Made by a program: the position numbers and the translations under genes. From an uncultured Christensenellaceae bacterium (GTDB lineage: Bacteria > Bacillota > Clostridia > Christensenellales > UBA3700): 64,000 bases of DNA. The notes beneath the pieces were generated by a model. It was not told where the DNA came from, searched no databases, and saw only the letters and a list, made by a program, of their open reading frames with translations. Positions 1 through 8,580 of this stretch are shown here, one piece after another (position 1 is the first letter of the stretch; the number at the start of each line of letters is the position of its first letter). Location: contig CALWKS010000004.1 of the NCBI GenBank assembly GCA_944381325.1, positions 211,189 through 275,188 of the forward strand, in the 5' to 3' direction.

Positions 1-351
1 ACGGGCGACGCGATAGAAAAATACAAAAAAATCACCGTATACAACTCAAAATACAGCAAAGCCTTTCTAAAAAGCAATCCTGACGGAACTTTTTATTTGA
101 GCTCTTTCGATTCTGAGAATACGACACAGTTAAAAGAATACAGAGACAGAGAATACACTCTTAAATTCGGTACTTTCATCGCCGTATTGACTTTAATAAT
201 CTTCTGTGTGATCAACATGGCGATCAATGAATACGAAAAAAGCAAAAATGAAAAGTACAAGAAAAAGCCCGTCTGTCTTATAACTCCCGAAGCAAACAAA
301 GATACAACAAAAGCGGATGGAGAAGTCTCTGACGATGATAAAGAAAAATGA
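1..351 (+). CDS. C-terminal part of a small single-pass membrane protein (5' end cut by window)
   Basis: The reading frame is open from base 1, so the true start lies outside the window and 116 residues are visible. About 60 hydrophilic residues lead into one hydrophobic segment (FIAVLTLIIFCVINMAI). A short charged tail rich in Lys, Asp and Glu follows and ends in DDDKEK. No family is recognised. The tail resembles the charged disordered tails on other membrane proteins in this window. A TTG at base 97 could be an internal start, but the frame runs through it without a stop. A strong hairpin terminator follows. The function is unknown; that it is a real gene is likely from the open frame, membrane segment and terminator. 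Confidence 0.6.
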   Translation, partial: TGDAIEKYKKITVYNSKYSKAFLKSNPDGTFYLSSFDSENTTQLKEYRDREYTLKFGTFIAVLTLIIFCVINMAINEYEKSKNEKYKKKPVCLITPEANKDTTKADGEVSDDDKEK

Positions 352-420
352 TTGCCGTCTTTAAAAATTAAGATAAGTATTGATTTATTAAGCGTATTTC
401 ACTTCAAAATACAACTCAAA

Positions 421-452
421 AAATACGGGGCTTTCTGCCCCGTATTTTTTTA
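421..452. terminator. Bidirectional intrinsic terminator
   Basis: The arms ATACGGGGC and GCCCCGTAT flank a five-base loop. There is a T-run on the right and an A-run on the left, so it can end the gene from the left and the oxidoreductase operon from the right. Confidence 0.85.
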
Positions 453-481
453 TAGTTGTGTTTGCATTTTACCGCAATAAA

Positions 482-1636
482 TTATTCGAGACCTGCGGGA
501 ACGATAAGTTCCATATCTGAATCGGGATAAGAACAGCAAGGATGGATATATCCGAACTTGAGGTCGGCAAGTCTTCTCTTATCCGCGCCCGCAATGCTGA
601 ATTTGCCCGACACAAGTTTGCTGTGGCAAAAACCGCAACCGCCTGCGCGGCACTTTGACGGAACTTTGAGTCCCGCTCTCTCCATAGCTACAAGCACGGT
701 TTCACGACTGTCTGCCTTGACGGTGTAAACCTGATCTCTGATATGAACGGTAAGCGTGTACTCCGTTTTCTTTACGTCTCTTGAAGCTACGCAGTTAGCC
801 TCCTTCTTGACGCGTTTGCCGCCGATGCCCATTGCCGCAAGCTCTTTGTCGAGGAACGCATACATTGCCTGAGGACCGCAGGCCATTACTGTATACTTTT
901 CAGGCGCATATTTTGCAATGAGTTCTTTGGATATAAATCCGTTTTCATACTTAGCGCTCTTTTCGTCGCTGAGAACGTATACGACTTTGAACTTGTCTGA
1001 AACGAGTGCGTCCAGTTCTTTCTTGAATACAAGATCCTTTTCTGTGCGCGCGCCGTAAAGCAGTATCAGCTTGAATTCTTCGCTGCCCTCTTTGAGCGCC
1101 TGAGCCATTGAGTAGAACGGAGTTATGCCGCTGCCGCCCGCAACGCCGATGACAACCTCTTCGTCCTTTATTCCCTCATAGTGGAACTGACCTGACGGAT
1201 CGCCTATCGTCATTTCGTCGCCGACTTTCGCGTTGTCAAAAAGCCAGTTGCTGAAGAAGCCCGCCTTCTTTACGGTAACGGAAAGCTTGCCCTCTCTGAG
1301 CGCCTTTAGCGGCGATGAAGAGATCGCGTAAGGTCTGTTGACTACAGAGCCGTCCACGTTTGCGGTAAGCTCAACGTACTGACCTGCGCGGAAAAACATC
1401 TTTCTCGAAAGCTCAAAAGTGTAAGTCTTTGTATCTGCCGTCTCGAGCTTTATATCGACGAGCTTTGCCTTCTGATTGCCGGGGTGCAATATTTTCGCCG
1501 TTTCGTTGACCTTATAGGTCTTGGGAAGCGGAGTCGTGCTTGCCGCGTCGAATGCCGCGCGACGGTTGGGAACGAGCTTCTTGAAACGGAGCAAATCCAT
1601 AAATCCGAATATCTGTTTTTTAAACTTGAACGCCAT
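482..1636 (-). CDS. NqrF/flavodoxin-reductase-type FAD/NAD(P) oxidoreductase with C-terminal 2Fe-2S ferredoxin domain
   Basis: This 384-residue protein joins a ferredoxin-NADP reductase module to a plant-type ferredoxin. The FAD-binding motif RPYAISSSP lies at residues 101-109, the nucleotide motif GVAGGSGITP at 164-173 and CGP at 253-255. The C-terminal domain has C329, C334 and C337 plus C367/C368, the C-x4-C-x2-C...C pattern of a 2Fe-2S cluster. It would pass electrons between NAD(P)H, FAD and the cluster. No signal peptide is seen. The first 60 residues are an uncharacterised extension. It starts three bases after the stop of the FAD enzyme upstream, with GGGAGG as ribosome binding site, so the two are co-translated and probably partners. 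The direction of electron flow and the final substrate are not evident. Confidence 0.85.
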   Translation of the reverse strand: MAFKFKKQIFGFMDLLRFKKLVPNRRAAFDAASTTPLPKTYKVNETAKILHPGNQKAKLVDIKLETADTKTYTFELSRKMFFRAGQYVELTANVDGSVVNRPYAISSSPLKALREGKLSVTVKKAGFFSNWLFDNAKVGDEMTIGDPSGQFHYEGIKDEEVVIGVAGGSGITPFYSMAQALKEGSEEFKLILLYGARTEKDLVFKKELDALVSDKFKVVYVLSDEKSAKYENGFISKELIAKYAPEKYTVMACGPQAMYAFLDKELAAMGIGGKRVKKEANCVASRDVKKTEYTLTVHIRDQVYTVKADSRETVLVAMERAGLKVPSKCRAGGCGFCHSKLVSGKFSIAGADKRRLADLKFGYIHPCCSYPDSDMELIVPAGLE

Positions 1637-1639
1637 ATA

Positions 1640-3163
1640 TCAGCCCTCCCTCTTAATATCGCCTACGGTCTGTCTGCCCGTAATATCGCCTGAGAAATAC
1701 GCGCTGGAGTAACCCGAAAGTCTCATCGAGAAACCGCCTGCAAAACGCAAGCCTCTGGTCTTGTGGTCTTCTGCCATCATCAGCAGTCTGGGCATAAGTC
1801 CGTCCCAATACTGCGATTCGTAACCGTAAATGCCGCCTTCGGGATGACCGCAGTAACGTGCGTAAGTCATCGGAGTAGCAACGGATATTTCTTCAATGCT
1901 GTCGCGTATCTTGCAACCGGTATCCTGTTCAAAACGCTCTATCATCTTGTTGGCAACATAATCTTTTACCTTGAAGTAATCTTCCGGCTTTACGTTTGCC
2001 CAGTCGTCAGACATATACAGCGTGGTGAAATACATCATGCAAGTTCCTTCCGGCGAACAATCGGGATATGCTCTGTTGAGACATACCGTCGCCTGAACCG
2101 AGTTGCTCTCTATCGTCTTCATCAGGTCGTACTGCTTAGCAGTGTCCATGGTGTCGTAAAGGAAATAATTGTGATTGGTAATTCCCAGTTCGTCAGCCGA
2201 CTTATTGAGACCGAGGAACATCGTAAATCCTCTGCCCGCAAACTTGCGCGCGTTGGTCTCTTTTACTATACGCTCGTCAACTTTATCCATCATCTTGCCG
2301 TAGACGACATGCGGAGAACAGTTGGCGATTACGTGACGGGTCTCGATCACTTCGCCGTTTTTGAGAACAACGCCTTCTACGCCGCCGTCAGCGCCTGTCT
2401 TTATCTTCACGGCTTCGGTATTGAACCATACGTCTCCGCCCAGTTCTCTTATTCTCTCAACCATAGCGAGAGAGATTTCGTGTGAACGGGACTTGGGCAT
2501 AGCCGCACCGCGCGTGATATATCTGATGACCATTGAAGAATAATGAAGGAAGCTGAGGTCGTCGCAGTGAGCGCCCAGATAACACCAGTACGCATTGAGA
2601 ATGTCCTTTGCCTTCTTGGGCATCTTAAGCGCGTCGAGAACTTCGTTGACTGAATAAGAGCCGCATTTTACAAAGTTGGCGTACTTTGAAAGCATTATCT
2701 TCTGATCAGTCTGACCGTTTACGGAATTGCTGTAAGCCTGAGCCGCTCTTACTTCATCCGCCAGCTCAAAGAATTTTTCCATAGACTTGCGACTGCCGGG
2801 CACGTATTGCTCCATCTTGTCGATAAATGCTTTTATGCCGAAAGGCATCGTCGCGTCAATGTTTTCCTCGCGCGAAATAACTCTGTATGCTTCAGGAATC
2901 TGAAGCCAATCGATTTTGTCCGTAACACCCAGCTGGTCGAACAATACTCTTACGTCGCCTGCATTGTCGGACGTTCCGAAGTCGTTGAGCTCGTGCAGCG
3001 ATGCTTCGAACTCGAATCTGCCGCGTCTGAAACTGGTGGCAAAGCCGCCGGGGATATTGTGCTTTTCAACAAGCAGAGTTTTTGCTCCGCCCTGCAAAAG
3101 CCTTATCGCCGCAACAAGTCCGCCGTTTCCTGCGCCGATTACTACTGCGTCGTACTTTTTCAT
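1640..3163 (-). CDS. Phytoene-desaturase-like NAD(P)/FAD-dependent oxidoreductase
   Basis: At 507 residues this matches the CrtI/carotenoid isomerase/retinol saturase-like flavoprotein family. The N-terminal Rossmann fold shows GAGNGG at 10-15 with E33 as the expected ribose ligand, then PGGFATSF. The C-terminus carries the family-type segment GGIYGYESQYWDGLMPRL and a GGFSMRLSGYSSAYFSG FAD-contact region. It lies between a TetR regulator and the ferredoxin reductase, all on one strand, with AAGGAGG before its ATG. No phytoene synthase or other carotenoid gene is nearby, so carotenoid synthesis is not supported. A reductase or dehydrogenase of an unsaturated lipid-like substrate, fed by the neighbouring ferredoxin reductase, is a reasonable inference. 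Confidence 0.8.
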   Translation of the reverse strand: MKKYDAVVIGAGNGGLVAAIRLLQGGAKTLLVEKHNIPGGFATSFRRGRFEFEASLHELNDFGTSDNAGDVRVLFDQLGVTDKIDWLQIPEAYRVISREENIDATMPFGIKAFIDKMEQYVPGSRKSMEKFFELADEVRAAQAYSNSVNGQTDQKIMLSKYANFVKCGSYSVNEVLDALKMPKKAKDILNAYWCYLGAHCDDLSFLHYSSMVIRYITRGAAMPKSRSHEISLAMVERIRELGGDVWFNTEAVKIKTGADGGVEGVVLKNGEVIETRHVIANCSPHVVYGKMMDKVDERIVKETNARKFAGRGFTMFLGLNKSADELGITNHNYFLYDTMDTAKQYDLMKTIESNSVQATVCLNRAYPDCSPEGTCMMYFTTLYMSDDWANVKPEDYFKVKDYVANKMIERFEQDTGCKIRDSIEEISVATPMTYARYCGHPEGGIYGYESQYWDGLMPRLLMMAEDHKTRGLRFAGGFSMRLSGYSSAYFSGDITGRQTVGDIKREG

Positions 3164-3214
3164 TTATGCCTCCTTATTAACTTGTTTTTTATTTTATGTC
3201 ATTATTGACTTTTA

Positions 3215-3784
3215 TTATCTATTTATCTCTTTTTCTGCTCTTAACCTGTCCAGCACGCCTATGTACACGTCTGTGAGCATACTTTCTATCTCTTCGTCAG
3301 AAAAATCCGCCGTACCAGTCGCAATCATAGTCGCTATGCCGTGAGAGAAAAGCCACAGCTCTCTGAAAACTCTTCTCGCGTCGGCTTCGGATATACCTTT
3401 CTCCCGCACTATCACGTCTATCGCAAAAGGCGCGTTTTCATCGTCCAGAAGCTTTATGGGCTGCCCCTTTCCGCTCATATATAGCAATTTGAAGAGATTG
3501 GTTTCCTCTTTTGCGAAAGCTATATAATTCAGACCTACGGTCTTGAAAGGATTTACTCCGTCACGCTTACGCCTGAGCCTTTCAGAAAAAAGTTCTCTTG
3601 CACGCGCGTACACGTTGGTTTCAACTTCTGCCATTCCTGAAAAATACCAGAAGATAGGTTGAGTAGAACAGCCCGCCGCCGCTGCCAGAGTTTTAGCGGT
3701 CAGCGCTTCCTCTCCCCTTGTCCTTACAAGCGAAAACGCTGCATTCAATATGTCTTCTCCCGATACTTTAGGCTTTGGCGGCAT
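3215..3784 (-). CDS. TetR/AcrR family transcriptional regulator
   Basis: This 189-residue protein has a typical N-terminal TetR helix-turn-helix (residues about 8-52, including TAKTLAAAAGCSTQPIFWYF) and a helical ligand-binding half. It is first in a minus-strand operon with the two redox genes and has a consensus promoter and an AGAGGTG ribosome binding site. It most likely represses this cassette in response to a small molecule. The 12-base palindrome GTCATTATTGAC at 3198-3209, just upstream of the FAD enzyme, is a possible but unproven operator. The ligand is not predictable. Confidence 0.88.
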   Translation of the reverse strand: MPPKPKVSGEDILNAAFSLVRTRGEEALTAKTLAAAAGCSTQPIFWYFSGMAEVETNVYARARELFSERLRRKRDGVNPFKTVGLNYIAFAKEETNLFKLLYMSGKGQPIKLLDDENAPFAIDVIVREKGISEADARRVFRELWLFSHGIATMIATGTADFSDEEIESMLTDVYIGVLDRLRAEKEINR

Positions 3785-3811
3785 AGTTCACCTCTTTGTC
3801 TTTCTGATTAT

Positions 3812-3840
3812 ATAATACCCGTTATGTATAAATTTGTCAA
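3812..3840 (-). promoter_or_regulatory. Promoter of the TetR-redox operon
   Basis: On the minus strand TTGACA (3840-3835) is followed after 17 bp by TATTAT (3817-3812). It lies about 28 bases before the TetR ATG. Confidence 0.75.
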
Positions 3841-4015
3841 CAGAAAGTTAATTTTTTAACAATAGTAATTTTAATTTAATGTGTATTTAATATTTATTGT
3901 GTTATACTATTACAAGAAATAAATAGGCTAAAATTTGTATTCATTTAAAGTATTGAAAAACCGCATCTGTTTATTCAGATCGGGAACTATACTTCTTGAT
4001 GACCTACGGTGTATT

Positions 4016-4843
4016 ATGAGTTTGTTTAACGAAAAAATAGTAAACAATGCGGATAAATCTCCCAACAACGTCTGCTTCGTAAAGGCTATGGGACACGTTG
4101 CCCCTGACCCTACCTGGGTAGCTCTCAGAGAAGACTCTCAGGACGTCCTTATACTTTTTATTACAGACGGCAAGGCAAAACTGACCGCTGCCGGAGGCGA
4201 ATATCCTCTTTACCGCGGAGACTGCGTAATATTCCCTCCCCGCAGATACAGCAAACTGCAAAGCGATCCCAAAAACCCTCCCGAGGTTTACTGGTTGCGT
4301 TGCAACGGCGAACTGATAGATTCTCTGATAAAATGTTATTTCCTCAATATGAGAGCTATCGTAGCCACATGCGACGCGGAGAATTATTTCTTGCAGATAG
4401 GAGAACTTCTTCAGCGCGGCTCTAAGGATGCGGCTGATACGATTGCGCTTATAATCCACAAACTTTTTATTACCGTGAAAAACTCGCTCAGCACATCCCC
4501 TTCAGGAAGAGGGAAAAGCGGACTTACCGGCAACAAATACGAAGAATATATAATCTCGCATATGTACGATAAACTCGACGTGCACGAATTTGCCGAGCAC
4601 TTCGGCATGTCAGTGCCTGCACTTACGGCGGTACTCAAGCGCAAGTTCGGCAAAACGCCGTATCAGTATTATCTCTCTGTCAAGATCGGACTGGCAAAGA
4701 AAATGCTTTCTTCGGGCAAAACCTCTGTTGAAGATATCGCTGAACGTCTTTGTTTCACAGACCGCACGCATTTTTCAAAACTGTTCAAACGCGAAACGGG
4801 CATGTCTCCCGCTTCGTTCAGGTCCAAAAGCAACGTTATCTGA
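4016..4843 (+). CDS. AraC family transcriptional regulator
   Basis: From the ATG at 4016 the protein has 275 residues. The N-terminal half is cupin-like (GGEYPLYRGDCVIFPPRRY). The C-terminal 100 residues hold two AraC helix-turn-helix motifs, the second being SVEDIAERLCFTDRTHFSKLF followed by KRETGMSPASFR. Such proteins sense a sugar or other small molecule and usually activate catabolic genes. A TTG at 3935 would add 27 residues but lies nearer the promoter-like TATACT at 3903-3908, so the ATG was preferred. It is divergent from the TetR operon and is followed by its own terminator, so its target is not obvious from position. Confidence 0.82.
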   Translation: MSLFNEKIVNNADKSPNNVCFVKAMGHVAPDPTWVALREDSQDVLILFITDGKAKLTAAGGEYPLYRGDCVIFPPRRYSKLQSDPKNPPEVYWLRCNGELIDSLIKCYFLNMRAIVATCDAENYFLQIGELLQRGSKDAADTIALIIHKLFITVKNSLSTSPSGRGKSGLTGNKYEEYIISHMYDKLDVHEFAEHFGMSVPALTAVLKRKFGKTPYQYYLSVKIGLAKKMLSSGKTSVEDIAERLCFTDRTHFSKLFKRETGMSPASFRSKSNVI

Positions 4844-4880
4844 AATAAATCAAAAATTTGTCCTTTAAAACAATCAACAT

Positions 4881-4911
4881 AAAAAAGAGAGACCGTCGTC
4901 TCTCTTTTTTT
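4881..4911. terminator. Bidirectional terminator after the AraC regulator
   Basis: The arms GAGAGAC and GTCTCTC have a 4-base loop, with an A-run on the left and a T-run on the right. It serves the AraC gene and possibly the pseudogene on the other strand. Confidence 0.8.
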
Positions 4912-4936
4912 ATTCTATGCAAATGCAAACTCTGTT

Positions 4937-5750
4937 TTATGCGGCCCTGCTTGCTCCCCATACGATTTCTAGAACTTTGCCGTAAGTGTCATTCCAGTTT
5001 TCGTCCCAGCCAGACGGAATGTCTTTTTCTTCTATCTCCATATAAAGGGTTACCGAATTCATCTGGTTGAACGCAGAATCGCCGATATGATTGACGCTTG
5101 CAGGTATATACAGCGAAGTAACGGAACTACACCACGAAAATGCCGTATCTCCAATGCTTACAAGACTAGCAGGAATTTCTATTGAGGTAAGGTTTTTCAT
5201 ACCGTTGAAATTATCCTTTCCTATATATTTCAGACTTGACGGCAGCATAACCTCTGTGATCTTACTTTGAGACGACGTGATATTTCCGTCCGCAATTCCT
5301 ACGGTGCCGTCTTTTATTTCCACCTTAGTTGAGTCTGACGGCTTCGTTGCCTGCGCTCTTAACCGTTTCAACGCCCTTGCCGTCTGCATAGAAAGTTATA
5401 TCGTACTTTTCAGGATCAGGATTTACATCAGAACTTTCTTTATAATATGCGTAAACTTTTACGTCTGCAGTAAGCTTCTGATCGGCAAAATTATTGCCAT
5501 CAAAAGGCTTTTGCCACTGCCACCTGTCCAGAAACCAACCTGCGAATTCATAACCTTGCTTTTCAGGCGCTTCGAGCAATTCGATTACTTCGTTGCCCTT
5601 TGTCTCGACCGTTTTCACGACTTTGCCGTCAGCTATAAAAGATACGGTAAAAGTTTTTTCTTCAGTAGTGTCGCACGCCGCGAATGCGAATGAAAACAAT
5701 ACGACAGCAATAACCGAAAGGATGATAAGTTTAAATTTCTTGTTCATCAT
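4937..5750 (-). pseudogene. Frameshifted lipoprotein: InlB-type repeat followed by BspA-type leucine-rich repeats
   Basis: Two overlapping frames together make one surface lipoprotein of about 270 residues. The upstream frame (5750-5325) has a signal peptide ending in FAFAAC, one InlB/Listeria-Bacteroides repeat (GYEFAGWF...) and the start of a second (YDITFYADGKGVETV). It then stops after 141 residues. The downstream frame (to 4937) continues with BspA-type repeats (LPSSLKYIGKDNFNGMKNLTSI, IPASLVSIGDTAFSWC) but has no start or ribosome binding site of its own. Joining them needs a +1 shift between 5325 and 5389. No slippery heptamer is visible, so this is either a real mutation or a sequence error. 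The second of the two adjacent ATGs (5747) is better spaced from AGGAGG. Both modules are typical of secreted adhesin-like proteins. Confidence 0.72.
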
Positions 5751-5788
5751 TCCTCCTGTTAACCGCTACCATATCATATATAAATAAA

Positions 5789-5816
5789 CCGCCCTTGTCA
5801 AACACGACAAGGGCGG
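5789..5816 (-). terminator. Terminator of the alkaline phosphatase gene
   Basis: A perfect 11-bp inverted repeat (CCGCCCTTGTC / GACAAGGGCGG) with a 6-base loop lies just after the phosphatase stop. On the minus strand it is followed by a T-rich tract (TTTATTTATAT). Confidence 0.8.
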
Positions 5817-5838
5817 CAAGACTTAATTTTACAAATCA

Positions 5839-6945
5839 TTACCGAGACTTGTTCGATGAAATAACAGCCTGGCACAGCTTTGCGATCTGAGTATTATCGA
5901 TAATATCCGCAAACTCGTAGTCGATATCGCCGAACACGTAATAAGGCACGTTGGCAGAGGTATGACTGCCCTTTGTGTACATACCGTCATTGAGCTGAGA
6001 AGCGGTTTCTCCGTTATAGGTAAGTCCTCCAGTCTCGTGATCGGCGGTAACTATGACGATCGTATTGCCTATTCTTTCGGCATACTCCACTACAGCCCTG
6101 ATCGCGTTGTCGTACGCCTTAACGTGTTCAAGCGCGCCGCTGAGATCGTTGTTGTGACTGCATTTATCTATATGACTTTCTTCTATCATAAGGAAAAATC
6201 CGTCCTCGTCCTTGCTGAGTATATCCAGCGCAGCGACCGCAAGAGATGCCAGCGTGGGCTTGCTTTCTCCGTCTGCTTTTAGAGGTATTTCGTCAAAAGC
6301 GGCGAATATCTTTCCTTGAGTCGCGGCGATCTGAGAAAAAGCGTCGATATAAGCGTATTTTTCTTTTATCTGCGCTTTAAGCGGCTCATATCTTTCACTG
6401 TTGCTGCCGAAGAACAAATCTATGCTTAAAATCTCGTCCAGATTGTTTCTTGAAGAGGTATGCGCAGAAAAGCCCGCAGGCGTTGCGCCGTCCACTCCCT
6501 CTGTAGCAATTATGCCTGTCGCCATTCCTTTAGCAACAGCAAGTTCAGCCGTCGTCATCAGGTATTTGCCCTTATACTGGGCCACGCATCCGTTGTCTGT
6601 CTTATACCCCGTAGCAAGAGCGGTTGCGGCAGCCGCGCTGTCAGTAGGACCGAAAACATTGCGGGAATACGTGGTTACGTAACCCGACTGATCTGCGTTG
6701 TTTGCGAAAAACAGTTCACCGTATTCGGCTTCAGCCGCCTTGACATGATTGGGGCCCATTCCGTCTCCGATCATAAGAATAACGTTGAGCTTTTCACCGT
6801 TGTAACTTAAAGCGAACTCTCCCGCCTTGTCTGCCTTTACGGAATGTGCGATCGCCAAGCCGCTAAGCACCACCGCTGTCAGGAAGATAATTGCCGCAAG
6901 GACAATCGCTGTGATTTTTATTACTTTCTTTTTAGATGCTTCCAT
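5839..6945 (-). CDS. Alkaline phosphatase, membrane-anchored or secreted
   Basis: The 368-residue protein belongs to the PhoA-type alkaline phosphatase superfamily, which hydrolyses phosphate monoesters outside the cell using two Zn and usually one Mg. A hydrophobic segment at 10-33 is a signal anchor. Metal and catalytic motifs are all present: MIGDGMG (D61), the nucleophile segment TDSAAAATALATGYKT (S103), EESHIDKCSHNND (E256, D260, H264), ADHETGG (D302, H303) and a late GSHTSANVP. It stands alone, with its own promoter and terminator. The family is often induced by phosphate limitation, but I did not identify a Pho box. The absence of a lipobox or LPXTG suggests an uncleaved signal anchor. 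Confidence 0.9.
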   Translation of the reverse strand: MEASKKKVIKITAIVLAAIIFLTAVVLSGLAIAHSVKADKAGEFALSYNGEKLNVILMIGDGMGPNHVKAAEAEYGELFFANNADQSGYVTTYSRNVFGPTDSAAAATALATGYKTDNGCVAQYKGKYLMTTAELAVAKGMATGIIATEGVDGATPAGFSAHTSSRNNLDEILSIDLFFGSNSERYEPLKAQIKEKYAYIDAFSQIAATQGKIFAAFDEIPLKADGESKPTLASLAVAALDILSKDEDGFFLMIEESHIDKCSHNNDLSGALEHVKAYDNAIRAVVEYAERIGNTIVIVTADHETGGLTYNGETASQLNDGMYTKGSHTSANVPYYVFGDIDYEFADIIDNTQIAKLCQAVISSNKSR

Positions 6946-6963
6946 AATTCACCTCTTGCAATA

Positions 6964-6993
6964 ATTATATCACGCGAGACAATACTCTTTCAA
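6964..6993 (-). promoter_or_regulatory. Promoter of the alkaline phosphatase gene
   Basis: On the minus strand TTGAAA (6993-6988), an 18-bp spacer and TATAAT (6969-6964) precede the ATG by about 20 bases, with AGAGGTG as ribosome binding site. Confidence 0.7.
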
Positions 6994-7121
6994 TAGGATA
7001 TTAAAATTATAAATGCCTTTGCAAAAGCGTTTTGACAAAACAATATATTACGCTTTCATCTGTAAAGCGCAAGATACCGTCACTTGTTTATCAGGATTTT
7101 ATCTACACGGGCACAAAAAAA

Positions 7122-7140
7122 GCCGTGCGAAACGCACGGC
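7122..7140 (-). terminator. Terminator of the cysE-cysS operon
   Basis: The perfect stem GCCGTGCG / CGCACGGC has a 3-base loop, and on the minus strand is followed by a seven-T run. It lies directly after cysS. Confidence 0.85.
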
Positions 7141-7159
7141 TTTTATCGTTCTCTTTTTC

Positions 7160-8551
7160 TTATTCGGCTTTACCCAGAACGTAACCTTCTTTGGTATCCG
7201 TCACGGTATATCCGAGCGCAGTTATCTTTGCGCGCAGTTCGTCTGCAAGCGCGTAATTTTTCTCTTTCTTCGCCTGAGCGCGCTTGTCTGCAAGCTCAAC
7301 AACCTCAGCGGGAGCTTCGACTTTGGGCTGTTCTTCGGGTTTAGCCTGATCGAGAGAAAGTCCCAGCACCTTGTCAAAATCCATAGCAAGGTCGTATATA
7401 TCGCGGCTTCTCTGTTCTTTTACCGCCTTCCACAGAATGCCGAGAGCGCGCGGGATATTGAGGTCGTCGTTGATAGCTTCTACAAATTCGTCCTTATACG
7501 CCTTGATAACCTTTTCGTCAGTCTTTGCAGCGCTGGTCTTGTGCTGATAAAGCGCGCCGAGAAGTCTTGCATACGACACTTTTGCTCCGTCCATGCCGTC
7601 AAACGTAAAGTTCAGCTTTTTGCGATAATGAGCGTTGAGGCAGAAATATCTGAAATCCATAGCGCTGTAGCCTCTCTTTTCAAGATCGCTTATCGTATAT
7701 GTGTTGCCGAGGCTCTTGCTCATCTTGCCGTTGTCCACAAGCATAAAGTCGCCGTGTACCCAATAATTTACCGTCTTCTTGCCCGTTATAGCTTCATTCT
7801 GAGCGATCTCGTTCTCGTGGTGTACGGGGATGTGGTCTACGCCGCCCGTATGGATATCGAACGGGAAGCCGAGGTACTTACGGCTGAGCGCAGAGCACTC
7901 GATGTGCCAACCGGGGTAACCCATACCCCACGGGCTTTTCCACTGCATGATGTGATTGGGTTCTGCCTTTTTCCATACTGCAAAGTCTGCGGGGTGGCGT
8001 TTCTGGCTGTTGACCTCAACTCTCGCGCCTGCCTGCTGCTCGTCAAGATTGAGACGGGACAGCTTGCCGTATCCGGGGAATTTGCTTATGTCGTAATAAA
8101 TTCCGTCGTCTATCTCGTATGCGTAACCCTTGTCGATAAGTTCCTGAACGTAAGCGATCGTCTCGGGGATATGATCCGTTATCTTCTCAACTATCTCGGG
8201 TCTGCCGATATTGAGTTTTTTGAGATCTTCGAAGAATACGCCCGCGTAAAACTCAGCGATCTCATAAGGGGATTTTTTCTGTTCGCGGGAAGCCTTTTCC
8301 ATCTTGTCTTCGCCTTCGTCCTCGTCGCTGGTCAGATGTCCGACGTCCGTAATGTTCATTACTCCCTTGAGCTTGAAGCCGTCGTACTTGAGCACGCGGC
8401 GAAACAAATCCATAAACACGTACGTTCTCAGGTTGCCGATATGCGCAAAGCTGTATACGGTAGGTCCGCAGCTGTACATGCATACCTTGCCCTCTTTAAT
8501 GGGCTTGAATTCCTCTTTTTTTCTGGTAAGAGTATTGTAAATCTTCAGCAT
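7160..8551 (-). CDS. cysS: Cysteinyl-tRNA synthetase
   Basis: The 463-residue class I enzyme charges tRNA-Cys. It shows the zinc-binding start of the family (C28 in [14 protein letters not shown]), the HIGH-type signature HIGN at 37-40, the second zinc segment around [14 protein letters not shown], and the KMSKS loop in [11 protein letters not shown]. The length is normal. The ATG at 8551 was chosen because GGAGAT lies just upstream; an earlier in-frame start at 8569 would overlap that site. It follows cysE by 29 bp and shares the cysteine-specific T-box, so synthesis of cysteine and its loading onto tRNA are controlled together. Confidence 0.97.
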   Translation of the reverse strand: MLKIYNTLTRKKEEFKPIKEGKVCMYSCGPTVYSFAHIGNLRTYVFMDLFRRVLKYDGFKLKGVMNITDVGHLTSDEDEGEDKMEKASREQKKSPYEIAEFYAGVFFEDLKKLNIGRPEIVEKITDHIPETIAYVQELIDKGYAYEIDDGIYYDISKFPGYGKLSRLNLDEQQAGARVEVNSQKRHPADFAVWKKAEPNHIMQWKSPWGMGYPGWHIECSALSRKYLGFPFDIHTGGVDHIPVHHENEIAQNEAITGKKTVNYWVHGDFMLVDNGKMSKSLGNTYTISDLEKRGYSAMDFRYFCLNAHYRKKLNFTFDGMDGAKVSYARLLGALYQHKTSAAKTDEKVIKAYKDEFVEAINDDLNIPRALGILWKAVKEQRSRDIYDLAMDFDKVLGLSLDQAKPEEQPKVEAPAEVVELADKRAQAKKEKNYALADELRAKITALGYTVTDTKEGYVLGKAE

Positions 8552-8580
8552 AATATCTCCTCTCCGCAATGCGGAAATCT

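Noticed and set aside
1763..2485. A 240-codon open frame antisense to the FAD enzyme
   Set aside because: It is a shadow frame of a gene with a clear Rossmann fold and operon context.
1640..3163. Carotenoid biosynthesis from the phytoene-desaturase-like gene
   Set aside because: No phytoene synthase or other carotenoid gene is in the window and the family is functionally broad.
4937..5750. Programmed frameshifting in the InlB/BspA gene
   Set aside because: No slippery heptamer or strong downstream structure is visible at 5325-5389, so mutation or sequence error is more likely.
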